A DNA stretch of 64,000 nt from an uncultured Rubrobacteraceae bacterium (GCA_902805975.1 CADCUT010000177.1:1-64000), one strand, 5' to 3'. Counted from the first letter of the stretch, positions 44,742 through 53,223 are shown. Numbers and translations: made by a program. The notes: generated by a model from the sequence alone, not told the origin.

Positions 44742-45107
44742 ATGAGTACTGATGTAAGCGCTTCGTGCCATTGCGGTTCCGTCCGCCTGGAGGTCGAAGC
44801 GCCGCCGTCGGAGGTTACGGAGTGCAACTGCTCGCTCTGCCGGCGCTACGGCGTTTTGTGGGCTTACTACAGGCCCCATCAAGTGCGGTTGTCGCCCCCG
44901 GATCCACCCACCGACGTCTACATGTGGGGTGGCAGGTCCATCGAGTTCCACCGCTGCCGGAACTGCGGCTGTGTCTCGCACTGGGCCGCCGTCGACCGCA
45001 AGCGCGACCGGATGGGCGTCAACGCGCGCCTCATGCCCCCGGAGATCCTGGCCGGCGCCCGCCTGCGCCACCGCGACGGCGCCGACACCAACCGGTACAC
45101 CGACTGA
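44742..45107 (+). CDS. GFA (CENP-V) family zinc-binding protein, second paralog
   Basis: 121 residues. It has the same zinc-ligand pattern as the protein at 2807-3145: ASCHCGSVRL, ECNCSLCRRYG, then HRCRNCGC. The two genes share even DNA blocks such as GCTTCGTGCCATTGCGGT, and proteins share DPPTDVY and RMGVNARLM. They are therefore paralogs held about 42 kb apart. This copy has an extra C-terminal tail (DGADTNRYTD). The activity is unknown. Confidence 0.82.
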   Translation: MSTDVSASCHCGSVRLEVEAPPSEVTECNCSLCRRYGVLWAYYRPHQVRLSPPDPPTDVYMWGGRSIEFHRCRNCGCVSHWAAVDRKRDRMGVNARLMPPEILAGARLRHRDGADTNRYTD

Positions 45108-45288
45108 CCATCGGTGGTTACGCTAACGATCGGTTGTCGCACCTCTAGAAGGCGGCGCGGAGAGCCGGTATCCAGGACGACGCCCTCGCAGCGCATCCGA
45201 TCCTCTCCGCCCAAAGCCGTGTCGGGCGACGCCGATGGTCGTGCTCGCGCGCTCGATCAACTTTGGATCACCGGGGCCGTGCCGGTCG

Positions 45289-46320
45289 TCAGGCGGTGGC
45301 GGATCGCGGCGCGAGTTCCTTGCGGACGGCGGGGGCGACTTCGGTACCGAAGAGCTCTATGGCGCGCATTACCTTCTCGTGGGGGAGCGTGCCGACGCTG
45401 ATCTGGGCCATGAAGCGCCCGTGGCCGAAGAGCTCGTGCTCGTAGAGGATCTTCTCCGTCACTTCTTCGGGGCTGCCGACGACGAGCGCGCCGCGCGGGG
45501 AGCGGCCGGCCTCGAACTGGCGACGGCCCATCGGGCCCCAGCCGCGCTCGCGGCCGATGCGGTTCATCATCGCGGCGTAGGTCGGGAAGTACTCGTCGCC
45601 CGCCCTCTGAAAGGTGTCGGCGACGTAAGCGTGGGAGTTTATGCTTATCGGTAGGTGGGCCGGGTCGTGGCCGGCCTCGCCCGCGGCCTGACGGTAGAGT
45701 TCGGCGAGCGGGGCGAAGTTCTCGGGCTGGCCGCCGATGATCGCGATCGCCAGCGGCAGGCCGAGCACCGCGGCCCGCACCACCGACTGGGGCGTCCCGC
45801 CGACCGCGATCCAGACGGGCAAGGGGTCCTGGACCGGACGCGGGTAGACGCCGACGTCCTCCAGAGGGGCGCGGTGCCTCCCCGACCACGTCACACGCTC
45901 GGACTCGCGCAGCTTTAGCAGCAACTCCAGCTTTTCGGCGAAGAGCTCGTCGTAGTCGCCGAGGTCGTAGCCGAACAGGGGAAAAGACTCGATAAACGAG
46001 CCGCGACCCGCCATGATCTCCGCGCGCCCGCCGGAGATCAGGTCGAGGGTGGCGAAGTCCTGGAAGACGCGGACCGGGTCGTCCGAACTGAGCACCGTGA
46101 CGGCGCTGCTCAGCCGGATGTTCTCCGTGCGCGTGGCGGCTGCCGCAAGCGCCACGGCCGGGGAGGAGACCGCGTAGTCCGGGCGGTGGTGCTCGCCGAC
46201 GCCGAAGACGTCGAGGCCGACCCTATCCGCGAGTTCAATCTCCTCGATGAGCTCGCGCATCCTCCGCGCCGGGTCGCTACCCGGGCCAACGTCCGCGAAG
46301 GTGTAGAGGCCGAGTTCCAT
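45289..46320 (-). CDS. LLM-class flavin-dependent oxidoreductase
   Basis: 343 residues from ATG 46320 with AAAGGAACC upstream. A luciferase-like TIM barrel: [33 protein letters not shown] (flavin and substrate loop), RIR-type [20 protein letters not shown] and [18 protein letters not shown]. Closest in style to the F420/FMN monooxygenase group annotated as CE1758-type. It uses reduced flavin or F420 to oxidise an unknown substrate. It is convergent with the second GFA gene and single. Confidence 0.88.
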   Translation of the reverse strand: MELGLYTFADVGPGSDPARRMRELIEEIELADRVGLDVFGVGEHHRPDYAVSSPAVALAAAATRTENIRLSSAVTVLSSDDPVRVFQDFATLDLISGGRAEIMAGRGSFIESFPLFGYDLGDYDELFAEKLELLLKLRESERVTWSGRHRAPLEDVGVYPRPVQDPLPVWIAVGGTPQSVVRAAVLGLPLAIAIIGGQPENFAPLAELYRQAAGEAGHDPAHLPISINSHAYVADTFQRAGDEYFPTYAAMMNRIGRERGWGPMGRRQFEAGRSPRGALVVGSPEEVTEKILYEHELFGHGRFMAQISVGTLPHEKVMRAIELFGTEVAPAVRKELAPRSATA

Positions 46321-46340
46321 CGTGGGTTCCTTTCGAATGA

Positions 46341-46364
46341 GGTTCTAGGTTTCAGGTTCTAGGT
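46341..46364. repeat. GGTTCTAGGT direct repeat
   Basis: GGTTCTAGGT occurs at 46341-46350 and again at 46355-46364, separated by TTCA, in the leader of the LLM oxidoreductase gene. Similar TAGG/CAGGTT oligomers occur at 46795-46825 and 47641-47751, bordering the decayed PTS gene and spo0M. Confidence 0.55.
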
Positions 46365-46468
46365 ATTGTAGAGCGCGAGGGTGCTGGGGACGTGCCGCTC
46401 TCCGGGACGTGGGGATGGACGGCGTGCCCATGCCCGGTTCCGCGGCGGCGCGGACCTTGGGACGAGGT

Positions 46469-46499
46469 CCGGGTCGGCGGCGGGGTGCCGCCGACCCGG
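46469..46499 (-). terminator. Perfect 13-bp hairpin downstream of the PTS remnant
   Basis: CCGGGTCGGCGGC (46469-46481), a GGGGT loop and the exact reverse complement (46487-46499). It lies about 57 bases past the stop of the decayed PTS gene on the minus strand and is probably the old terminator of that operon, still intact. Confidence 0.55.
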
Positions 46500-46555
46500 A
46501 TACCGGCCTGGAAGTTCTGCTGGATCGGATCGAACGTCGCGGGATGGTTGGCCCT

Positions 46556-46750
46556 CTAGGAGGCTGTGGCGGCCTCGCCCTTTGTGTCCCTCCCGATGCC
46601 CTTCGCCACGATAACGAGGGTCGCGCTGACGACGGTGCCGATGGCTATGGCGAGCAGGTAGAGCGGCCAGTTGCCGATGAGCCCGATCACGAAGATGCCG
46701 CCGTGGGGCGCCCGCAGGGTGGCGCCGAACGCCAGCGAGAGCGAGGCCGT
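46556..46750 (-). pseudogene. fruA: 3' remnant of a PTS fructose permease (EIIC) gene
   Basis: About 64 residues, LSLAFGATLRAPHGGIFVIG followed by LIGNWPLYLLAIAIGTVV and a short charged end, match the extreme C-terminus of the fructose-type EIIC domain (RAPHGGIFV, GNPLLYLLAI, GTVVSA). The rest of the roughly 450-650-residue permease is missing, and the upstream side runs directly into TAGG-type repeats at 46795-46825. No EIIA, EIIB, FruK or HPr gene is nearby. I infer deletion of a fructose PTS operon that left its 3' end and terminator. A frame from 46822 exists but its first 24 residues are unrelated. Confidence 0.75.
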
Positions 46751-46794
46751 TTCTACGGGCCCCGGCCCTGCGAACCGGGCCACGCACCGCGTCC

Positions 46795-46825
46795 CCAGAA
46801 CCTTATGCCTACAACCTGACACCTA
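46795..46825. repeat. CAGGTT/TAGGCA oligomer at the break of the PTS remnant
   Basis: On the minus strand the sequence reads CTAGGTGTCAGGTTGTAGGC then ATAAGGTTCTGGGG, made of related TAGG/AGGTT words. It sits exactly at the truncated 5' side of the fruA fragment, 65 bases before spo0M. Confidence 0.45.
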
Positions 46826-46889
46826 GTTGAGACGGGTGTGCGGTCGTGCGAGTATGGGGCGTGGTTTTCTCCGAGCGGGAGGTGGTCTT

Positions 46890-47645
46890 GTGTTCAAGAA
46901 GCTGTTGAGCAGCATCGGCGTGGGTGGGGCCAGGGTGGACACCCGGCTGCACGCGGACTCGTTCGTTCCCGGGGGCGAGGTTAGCGGGGAGACGCACGTC
47001 GTGGGCGGGAGCGACGCGCAGGAGTTCAACCGCATCTACCTGTCCGTCTCGACCCGCTACAAGCACGACGACTCGACCCACGAGCACACCCTGATCGAGC
47101 ACGATATCGCGGGCAGGATGCAGATAGGTGCCGGGGAGGAGAGGGCCGTGCCGTTCTCGTTCCGGCTGCCCTTCGAGACGCCGCTCTCGGTCGGGCACCA
47201 GGGCGTGACGGTCCACACGGGGCTGGACATATCCGGCGCCATAGACCCCGGCGACGCCGACGGCATCCAGGTCTCCCCCCACCCCCTGCAGCAGGCGGTA
47301 CTTAGCGCCGCACAGAACCTCGGTTTCACGTTGCGCCAGGCCGAGAACGAGTACGACCCGCGCAAGGGCGCCCCGCTCCCCTTCGTCCAGCAGCTGGAGT
47401 TCAGGCCCGGCGGGCGCTACGCCGGGCGCCTAGAGGAGCTGGAGCTCGTCTTCAAGCTCCGCGGCGACGACGCGCTAGAGGTGCTCGTCGAGCTCGACCG
47501 CAGGGCCGGCGGCATCGGGGGACTGCTCGAGTCGGCCCTCGAGATGAACGAGCGCGTCTCCCGACTCACCGTCACCCGCTCCGACGCCGAGCGCGGCGCC
47601 ATCGAGGGTATGCTCGCGCAACTGATCGACGGGCATATTCGGTAG
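46890..47645 (+). CDS. spo0M: Sporulation-control protein Spo0M-like
   Basis: About 251 residues from GTG 46890, with GGGAGGTGG upstream. It opens VFKKLLSSIGVGGARVDTRL, the standard Spo0M start, with PGGEVSGETHVVGG and FSFRLPFETPLSVG (arrestin-like beta-sandwich) and a C-terminal helical domain FRPGGRYAGRLEELELVF onward. Spo0M proteins are cytoplasmic arrestin-fold proteins; in Bacillus they affect the Spo0 pathway and septum formation. In this actinobacterial setting the role is unproven. Sporulation genes are not otherwise visible in the window. Confidence 0.88.
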   Translation: MFKKLLSSIGVGGARVDTRLHADSFVPGGEVSGETHVVGGSDAQEFNRIYLSVSTRYKHDDSTHEHTLIEHDIAGRMQIGAGEERAVPFSFRLPFETPLSVGHQGVTVHTGLDISGAIDPGDADGIQVSPHPLQQAVLSAAQNLGFTLRQAENEYDPRKGAPLPFVQQLEFRPGGRYAGRLEELELVFKLRGDDALEVLVELDRRAGGIGGLLESALEMNERVSRLTVTRSDAERGAIEGMLAQLIDGHIR

Positions 47646-47751
47646 GCATTAGGCATCAGGTTCGAGGTCGCCCGCTGCGCGGGCTTCGAGGTTCGAGGGG
47701 TAGGTCGTCGCAACCCGGCCCCGAACACCACCCCTAGAGCCTAAAACCAAC
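47641..47751. repeat. TAGGCAT/AGGTTCGAGG oligomers after spo0M
   Basis: The gap between the convergent spo0M and CoA-transferase genes is built from short related words: TAGGCATTAGGCATCAGGTT, CGAGGTCGC, GAGGTTCGAGGGGTAGG, and on the other strand GGTTTTAGGCTCTAGGGG. A small hairpin GCCCGC-TGC-GCGGGC lies inside and might end transcription of spo0M. It is similar to the repeats at 46341 and 46795. Confidence 0.45.
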
Positions 47752-48945
47752 TTACGTTACCCCGTTCTGCTTGAGGGTCGAGATCCCGGCTTCATCGTAG
47801 CCGAGCCCGCGCAGGATGCTCTCCGTGTGCTCCCCGACCGCCGGGATGGGCGCCATCACGGGCTCGACGCCTTGGAGGGTCGCCGGGGGCGTCAGGCCCC
47901 GTAGCGGGCCCGCCGGCGAGCCGAACTCGCGCCAGCGGTCCCTGGCCTCCAGTTGCGGATGGTCCAGGAACTGGCGCATGGTCCGCATCCTGGCGTTCGC
48001 GACGCCGGCCGCCTCCAGGCGCCCGATGGCCTCGCCGGACGGGAGGCCGGAGAAAACCGCGTCTATCTCGGCGTGGAGGGCCTCCCTGTTCTCGACGCGC
48101 TTCGTGTTGGTGCGGAAGCGCTCGTCTTCGGTCATGGATCCGCACCGCAACACCCCTTCGCAGAAGCCCTTCCACTCCCGCTCGTTCTGGATGCCGAGAA
48201 AGACGACCTCTTCGTCCGCGCACGCGAACGGGCCGTAGGGGGCTATGGCGGCGTGGCTCGCGCCGCTCCTCTTCGGCTCCTCGCCGCCGTACCCGGCGAA
48301 GTACGCGGGGAAGCCCATCCACTCCCCGAGGGCTTCGAGCATCGAGAGCTCCAGCACCGCGCCCTCGCCCGTCCTCTCGCGCCGGAAGAGCGCGGAGAGG
48401 ATGCCGGAGTACGCGTACATCCCGGCCGCTATGTCCGCGACCGAGATGCCGACCTTCGAGGGCGTCTCCGGCGTGCCGGTGATCGAGACGAGGCCGGCCT
48501 CGCACTGGACGAGCAGGTCGTAGGCCTTCTTCTGGGTGTAGGGGCCGCCCGCTCCGTAGCCCGAGATGGAGCAGTGGATGAGGCGCGGGTGTCTCCCCCC
48601 AAGCTCCGCGGCCCCGAGCCCGAGGCGTTCGGCGGCGCCGGGGGCCAGGTTCTGGACAAAGACGTCGGCCGATTCGAGCAGGCGCCCCAGCACCTCCCCG
48701 GCGCCTTCTTTTTTGAGGTCGAGCGTCAGCGACTCCTTGGAACGGTTGAGCCAGACGAAGTGGCTCGCCATCCCTTTAACGGTCTCGTCGTAGTGGCGGG
48801 CGAAGTCCCCCGTCTCGGGGCGCTCTATCTTTACGACGCGCGCGCCGAGGTCGGCGAGCTGGCGGGTGGCGAAGGGGGCTGCGACGGCCTGCTCCAGGGC
48901 GACGACGGTGATGCCTTCGAGCGGGAGCGATCGCTGGCCGGCCAT
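47752..48945 (-). CDS. Family III CoA-transferase (CaiB/BaiF)
   Basis: About 397 residues from ATG 48945, just after the acyl-CoA dehydrogenase stop. Family III hallmarks are LEGITVVALEQAVAAPFATR, LADLGARVVKIERPETGDFAR, VWLNRSKESLTLDLK, and KAYDLLVQCEAGLVSITG, followed by GISVADIAAGMYAYSGIL whose Asp is at the catalytic position. It moves CoA between carboxylic acids. With the neighbouring acyl-CoA dehydrogenase and MaoC hydratase it forms an acyl-CoA module of the kind used for branched dicarboxylates such as mesaconate or itaconate, but the acid is not identifiable here. Confidence 0.9.
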   Translation of the reverse strand: MAGQRSLPLEGITVVALEQAVAAPFATRQLADLGARVVKIERPETGDFARHYDETVKGMASHFVWLNRSKESLTLDLKKEGAGEVLGRLLESADVFVQNLAPGAAERLGLGAAELGGRHPRLIHCSISGYGAGGPYTQKKAYDLLVQCEAGLVSITGTPETPSKVGISVADIAAGMYAYSGILSALFRRERTGEGAVLELSMLEALGEWMGFPAYFAGYGGEEPKRSGASHAAIAPYGPFACADEEVVFLGIQNEREWKGFCEGVLRCGSMTEDERFRTNTKRVENREALHAEIDAVFSGLPSGEAIGRLEAAGVANARMRTMRQFLDHPQLEARDRWREFGSPAGPLRGLTPPATLQGVEPVMAPIPAVGEHTESILRGLGYDEAGISTLKQNGVT

Positions 48946-48946
48946 C

Positions 48947-50104
48947 CTAGAACGACCTCGGCAAGCCGAGGACGTGCTGGGCCAGGTAGGAGAGGATGAG
49001 GTTCGTGGAGATGGGGGCGACCTGGTAGAGGCGCGTCTCGCGGAACTTGCGCTCGACGTCGTACTCGGCGTCGACCCCGTAGCCCCCGAAGGTCTGCACC
49101 GCGACGTTGGCCGCCTCCCAGGAGGCGTCCGCGGCAAGCAGCTTCGCCATGTTCGCCTCGGCGCCGCACGCCTCGTCACGGTCGAAGAGGGCGGCGGCCT
49201 TCCGGGTCATCAGGTCCGCGGCCTCCACGTTCGCGTAGGCGCGGGCTATGGGGAACTGGACGCCCTGGTTCTGGCCGATGGGGCGGCCGAAGACGACGCG
49301 GTCGTTGGCCCGTCCCGTCGCCCGGTCGATAAAAAAGCGGCCGTCGCCCACGCACTCGGCGGCGATGAGGATGCGCTCGGCGTTCATGCCGTCCATGACG
49401 TAGCGCAGGCCCATCCCCTCTTCCCCGATCCTGTTTCGTACCGGCACCTCGACGCCGTCGAGTTCTAGCTCGTTCGTAAAGTTGTTCATCATCACCCGGC
49501 GCCGTTTCACCTTCAGGCGGTCGCCGGCATCCCTGAGGTCCACGATAAAGACCGAAAGGCCGTCGGAGCGCCTCTTTACCTTCTCGACGGGCGTCGTCCG
49601 GGCGAGCAGGACCATCAGGTCCGAGTGCTGGACGCGGGAGATATAGATCTTGCGCCCGCTCACCACGTAGCGATCCCCACGCCTCTGGGCGAAGGTGGAT
49701 ATCCGCGTCGTGTCGGTGCCGGCCTCTGGCTCCGTGACGCCGAAGGCCTGCAGCCTCAGCTCCCCGGCGGCTATCTTCGGCAGGTACTCCTCTCTCTGCT
49801 CCCTGGAGCCATGGCGCAGCAGCGTCCCCATGACGTACATCTGGGCGTGGGCGGGGTTGGCGTTGGCGCCGGACCGGTTCGCCTCTTCGAGTATGGCGCA
49901 GGCGGCGGTCAGGTCGAGGCCCATGCCGCCGTACTCCCTGGGGATGAGCGCGGCGAGGTAGCCGGCCTCTGTCATGGCCCGGACGAACTCCTCCGGGTAC
50001 TCGCGCCGCGCGTCGAGGTCGCGCCAGTACTCGTCGGGGAAGCCGGCGCACAGGTCGCGGACGCCCTGCCGGAGCCCGCGCAGCTTGCTGTCGTCAAGGA
50101 TCAC
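48947..50104 (-). CDS. Acyl-CoA dehydrogenase family protein
   Basis: 385 residues from a GTG that overlaps the stop of the MaoC fragment (GTGA). Family blocks are LIPREYGGMGLDLTAACAIL, QAFGVTEPEAGTDTTRI (FAD/acyl loop), DGMNAERILIAAECVGDGRFF, VFGRPIGQNQGVQFPIA and QTFGGYGVDAEYDVERKFR. The base expected near the C-terminus (Glu in a YEGT-like motif) is not visible; the segment reads RLYQVAPISTNLI. This could be a subfamily with a relocated or different base. It would oxidise an acyl-CoA to an enoyl-CoA using electron-transfer flavoprotein. Confidence 0.88.
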   Translation of the reverse strand: MILDDSKLRGLRQGVRDLCAGFPDEYWRDLDARREYPEEFVRAMTEAGYLAALIPREYGGMGLDLTAACAILEEANRSGANANPAHAQMYVMGTLLRHGSREQREEYLPKIAAGELRLQAFGVTEPEAGTDTTRISTFAQRRGDRYVVSGRKIYISRVQHSDLMVLLARTTPVEKVKRRSDGLSVFIVDLRDAGDRLKVKRRRVMMNNFTNELELDGVEVPVRNRIGEEGMGLRYVMDGMNAERILIAAECVGDGRFFIDRATGRANDRVVFGRPIGQNQGVQFPIARAYANVEAADLMTRKAAALFDRDEACGAEANMAKLLAADASWEAANVAVQTFGGYGVDAEYDVERKFRETRLYQVAPISTNLILSYLAQHVLGLPRSF

Positions 50105-50340
50105 ACCCCACCACCCGGGCCTTCGGGCTCAGGCCCCGACACGCCGGGGAAGTGGAGCACCTCGGATTGGGAGTAGATGGCATCACCCTCGAAGACGGGG
50201 GCGGGCAGCCGCACCCCGTTCCAGCCACGGTTCGGTATGACGCTCTGCGCGGCGGCCAGCGCCACCGTGAACGTCGAGCCCACCAGCGGGCGGCCGAACC
50301 CGGTCCGGGACGCGTAGTGGCGGTCGAAGCGTATGAGCAT
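50101..50340 (-). pseudogene. Truncated MaoC-dehydratase fragment
   Basis: The frame encodes SRTGFGRPLVGSTFTVALA, then VRLPAPVFEGDAIYSQSEVL, matching residues 60-115 of the intact MaoC protein encoded on the other strand at 50454-50993. The N-terminal 40 residues, the last 60 residues and an internal stretch (VSQNVFANLGW shortened to PNRGW) are missing. It still overlaps the acyl-CoA dehydrogenase start by GTGA, so it looks like the broken original MaoC gene of that operon. An ATG at 50340 could in principle start a short peptide. Confidence 0.8.
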
Positions 50341-50453
50341 ACAGTTCTCAGGATACGCAGTACGGGGCGGGGAGATTAGCATTCAGAGCGCTCTTGAGGG
50401 ACGATGAACACGGAATCGACTTTAGCATAGCGAGAAGTTAGGAAAGGAAACGC

Positions 50454-50993
50454 ATGGCGGTCAAGGAAGGTTGGAAGGGGCGGTTCTTTGAGGATTTCGA
50501 GGTCGGGGACGTCTACGAACACCCCCTGGGGCGTACCGTGACGACCACGGACAACCTGTGGTTCACGCTCCTGACCCAGAACACGGCGCCGATACACGTG
50601 GATCACGCCTACGCAAAGCAAACGGAGTTTGGCAAGCCCCTGGTCGATTCCACCTTCACGGTCGCCCTCGTAACCGGGCAAAGCGTCACCGACGTCTCCC
50701 AGAACGTCTTCGCCAACCTCGGCTGGGATGAGATCAGGCTGCCGGCCCCCGTCTTCGAGGGCGACACCATCTACTCCCAATCCGAGGTGCTCGAGACCAG
50801 GGAGTCAAGGTCGAGGGTGAACGTCGGCATCGTGAAGGTCAAGACCACCGGCTACAACCAGGAAGGAACGGTCGTCATAACCTTCAAACGCACCGTCTTG
50901 GTCTACAGGCGAGATCACGCCCCCAAAACAGTCCGTACTTTCCCCGAAAAACATCGACGCGGCGAAGGGAGCGGTGCGGCTGAACCTTCGTGA
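50454..50993 (+). CDS. MaoC-family acyl-CoA dehydratase/hydratase
   Basis: 179 residues, ATG 50454 with GGAAAGGAAA upstream. The single hot-dog fold opens GRFFEDFEVGDVYEHPLGRT, then LTQNTAPIHVDHAYA with the hydratase His, FGKPLVDSTFTVALV, and ends with strands ESRSRVNVGIVKVKTTGYNQ. The Asn in QNTAPIH replaces the Asp of classic R-hydratases, as in mesaconyl-CoA hydratase-type members. It hydrates or dehydrates an acyl-CoA. It is divergent from the acyl-CoA dehydrogenase operon, whose own MaoC copy is broken, so it may serve that pathway. The last 25 residues are charged and probably disordered. Confidence 0.88.
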   Translation: MAVKEGWKGRFFEDFEVGDVYEHPLGRTVTTTDNLWFTLLTQNTAPIHVDHAYAKQTEFGKPLVDSTFTVALVTGQSVTDVSQNVFANLGWDEIRLPAPVFEGDTIYSQSEVLETRESRSRVNVGIVKVKTTGYNQEGTVVITFKRTVLVYRRDHAPKTVRTFPEKHRRGEGSGAAEPS

Positions 50994-51270
50994 CGACCCG
51001 AATAAACGGGCGGAGAGGAGACGTCCCGGCTCTCAGCTCCTGTTTCGCGGCTACGCTCGTCATCTTGACGGGGTGCAAAGCCGGTCAAGCCGCGTTTCCG
51101 CGCCGTGTTGAACGAGGATGCCCGCGAGGTGTGGTCCGAGCGTCGCGACGGCTAGCGCGCCGGGCAAGCGAGAGGGGTTTCAGAGCCTATCGGCGTAGCC
51201 ACGACCCGGCCCGGGGGAAGGAGTGGGGTGGCCTGATGGCCGCCCCGCTCTTCGTGGCGGTGTGCTTGAT

Positions 51271-52344
51271 CTAGCCGTTGCGCTCGCCGAGTGACACGTC
51301 GACCGTGAGCTGCTCGCCCTCCCTCGTCAGCGTGAGCCGGGCGTTCTCCCCGGGCGCGTAGTCGCGCAGGGCGCTGAGCAGGTCGCCGGAGTCCTCCACG
51401 GGGACGGACCCGATGGCGGTCACGACGTCATCGGGGGCGACGCCGGCCTCCTCCGATGGGCCGCCCGACTCGACCTCCGTGACGACCGCGCCTGACCCCG
51501 CCGGGCTGCCGGTCCCCTCTGAGGCGGCGTCGGCCAGCGAGATGCCGAGGTACGGGTGGACGGCCTCGCCGTCCTCTATGAGCTGGTCGGCGACCGAGAC
51601 CACCGTGTCCGAGGGGATGGCGAACCCCAGGCTCTCGGCACCCGCGTCCGGCGGCACGTAGGCCACGTTTACGCCGACCACCCGGCCGGAGCGGTCGGCC
51701 AGGGCGCCGCCCGAGGAACCGGGGGAGATGGCGGCGTCCGTCTGGATCAGGTCCACCAGCGCGGTGTCCCCGCCGGTGAGCTCGGCCGGGAGCTCCCGGC
51801 TCAGGCCGCTTATGACGCCGGAGGTGACGGTGGACTCGAAGCCCTGCGGGCTGCCGATGGCGACCGCCATCTGGCCCGCCACCGGGTCGTCCTCGGCGAA
51901 GCTAGCCGCCGGCAGCCCGTCGCGATCCACCCGCACCACGGCGAGGTCGGTGAACCCGTCGCCCGCGACCACCTCGCCCCGCTCTGTCGTGCCGTCGGCG
52001 AAGGCCACCTCGACCGAGGATGCCCCCTCGACGACGTGGTTGTTGGTTACGATGTAGCCGTCCTCGCGGTAGACCACACCGCTTCCTATCCCCTCGCCCT
52101 GCTCGGTCCCGTATGGCGTGTCCTGCGAGACCTCGACGTTGACCTGCACCGCCGAAGGACCGAGTTCCGAGGCCACCCGGGCCACGGGCTCGTCCTCAAG
52201 CGCCTCGGCCGGCGCGGAAGCCTGCGCGGCCGCGCTCCTGGCCCCGCCTTCCGTCCCACCGAACAGCGCCAGGCCGCCCGCCGCGCCCACGACGAGCGCC
52301 AGCGCGATCATGGACCCCGTAAGAAACCTGCGTTTGACGCTCAT
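51271..52344 (-). CDS. S1C (HtrA/DegQ-type) serine protease with PDZ domain
   Basis: 357 residues. The N-terminal [20 protein letters not shown] is a signal peptide or anchor, then an Ala-rich linker. The trypsin-fold domain (55-240) has His103 (VTNNHVVEG), Asp133 ([10 protein letters not shown]) and Ser211 ([10 protein letters not shown]). A C-terminal PDZ domain (about 260-350) includes [10 protein letters not shown] and [13 protein letters not shown]. It should degrade or chaperone damaged proteins outside the membrane. Its ATG overlaps the TGA of the sigma-factor gene (ATGA), so production of protease and sigma factor is coupled. Confidence 0.93.
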   Translation of the reverse strand: MSVKRRFLTGSMIALALVVGAAGGLALFGGTEGGARSAAAQASAPAEALEDEPVARVASELGPSAVQVNVEVSQDTPYGTEQGEGIGSGVVYREDGYIVTNNHVVEGASSVEVAFADGTTERGEVVAGDGFTDLAVVRVDRDGLPAASFAEDDPVAGQMAVAIGSPQGFESTVTSGVISGLSRELPAELTGGDTALVDLIQTDAAISPGSSGGALADRSGRVVGVNVAYVPPDAGAESLGFAIPSDTVVSVADQLIEDGEAVHPYLGISLADAASEGTGSPAGSGAVVTEVESGGPSEEAGVAPDDVVTAIGSVPVEDSGDLLSALRDYAPGENARLTLTREGEQLTVDVSLGERNG

Positions 52345-53198
52345 ACCACTACCCCTTCTCTCAGGGCGCCGCGCAAGGCCTTCGCCAGCGCCGTTTCGGC
52401 CTCCTCCTGGATCTGGCGCACCCTCTCGCGGGAGACGCCGAGCTCCTCGCTGAGCTGCCGGAGGGTTGACTTCTCCTGCTCGTCGAGGCCGTGGCGCCGG
52501 ATGAGGACGCGCCGCGGTCGTTCCGGGAGCCCCTCCACAGCCCGGGCCAGCAGGCGCCGTGCCTCATCCTCGATCAGGTCGTCCGCCGTATCCGCTATGC
52601 CCTCGTCGCACAGCAAGTCTCCGAACTCGGAGGCGCTCTCGTCCCCGTTCAGGGGCCTGTTCAGGCTCACGACCTCCCTTTTGGCGTCGAGGGTCTCGTC
52701 TAGCACCTCGACCGCGCACCCGAGCCTCGCCGCGACCTCTCCGGGCGCCGGCTCGCGCCCGAGCTCCGAGAGGAGCTCACCACGCGCCCGCGACGCCTTG
52801 CGGATCTTCTCGACCATGTGGACGGGTACCCTTATGGTGCGTCCCTTGTCCGCGACGGCCCGCTGGATAGCCTGGCGGATCCACCACGTCGCGTACGTCG
52901 AGAAGCGGAAGCCGCGGTCGGGGTCGAACTTATCGACGGCCTTCATGAGGCCGATGTTGCCCTCCTGGATCAAATCCTCGAACGGCAGCCCGTAGCCGCG
53001 GTACTTCTTGGCCACCGAGATCACGAGCCTCAAGTTCTTCTCGACCAACCGACTCCGGGCCGGCCCCTGACCGGCCCTGGCCCTTCGGGCGAGGTCGGTC
53101 TCCTCGGCCGGCGTGAGCAGTTTGCCTTTGTCTATGCGCGCGAAGTAACCGGGTATAAGGTCCGGGACCTCCGTGGCCCTCGCTGCTTGGTTGCGCAT
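52341..53198 (-). CDS. Sigma-70 family RNA polymerase sigma factor (group 1/2-like)
   Basis: 285 residues, ATG 53198 with CCGGAGGGAG upstream. Region 1.2 starts [21 protein letters not shown]; region 2 has [40 protein letters not shown] and [14 protein letters not shown]; region 3 follows ([14 protein letters not shown]) and region 4 has [16 protein letters not shown]-like [20 protein letters not shown]. There is no long region 1.1, so it is an alternative (group 2/SigB-like) factor rather than the housekeeping one. It heads a two-gene unit with an HtrA-type protease, which suggests an envelope or protein-quality stress role. Confidence 0.92.
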   Translation of the reverse strand: MRNQAARATEVPDLIPGYFARIDKGKLLTPAEETDLARRARAGQGPARSRLVEKNLRLVISVAKKYRGYGLPFEDLIQEGNIGLMKAVDKFDPDRGFRFSTYATWWIRQAIQRAVADKGRTIRVPVHMVEKIRKASRARGELLSELGREPAPGEVAARLGCAVEVLDETLDAKREVVSLNRPLNGDESASEFGDLLCDEGIADTADDLIEDEARRLLARAVEGLPERPRRVLIRRHGLDEQEKSTLRQLSEELGVSRERVRQIQEEAETALAKALRGALREGVVV

Positions 53199-53217
53199 TG
53201 CTCGCTCCCTCCGGTTT

Positions 53218-53223
53218 ATTCTA
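53218..53223 (-). promoter_or_regulatory. Candidate -10 of the sigma factor-protease operon
   Basis: On the minus strand TAGAAT stands about 20 bases before the sigma-factor ATG, followed by AAACCGGAGGGAGCGAGCA containing the ribosome binding site. A start at about 53211 would give a 13-base leader. No consensus -35 is obvious at the right distance. Confidence 0.4.

Noticed and set aside
50990-51274. Plus-strand frame overlapping the MaoC stop with a lipobox-like VILTGC
   Set aside because: The sequence after the Cys is Arg-rich and random-looking, there is no mature domain, and the signal-like part is short. The 277-base convergent gap shows no supported gene.
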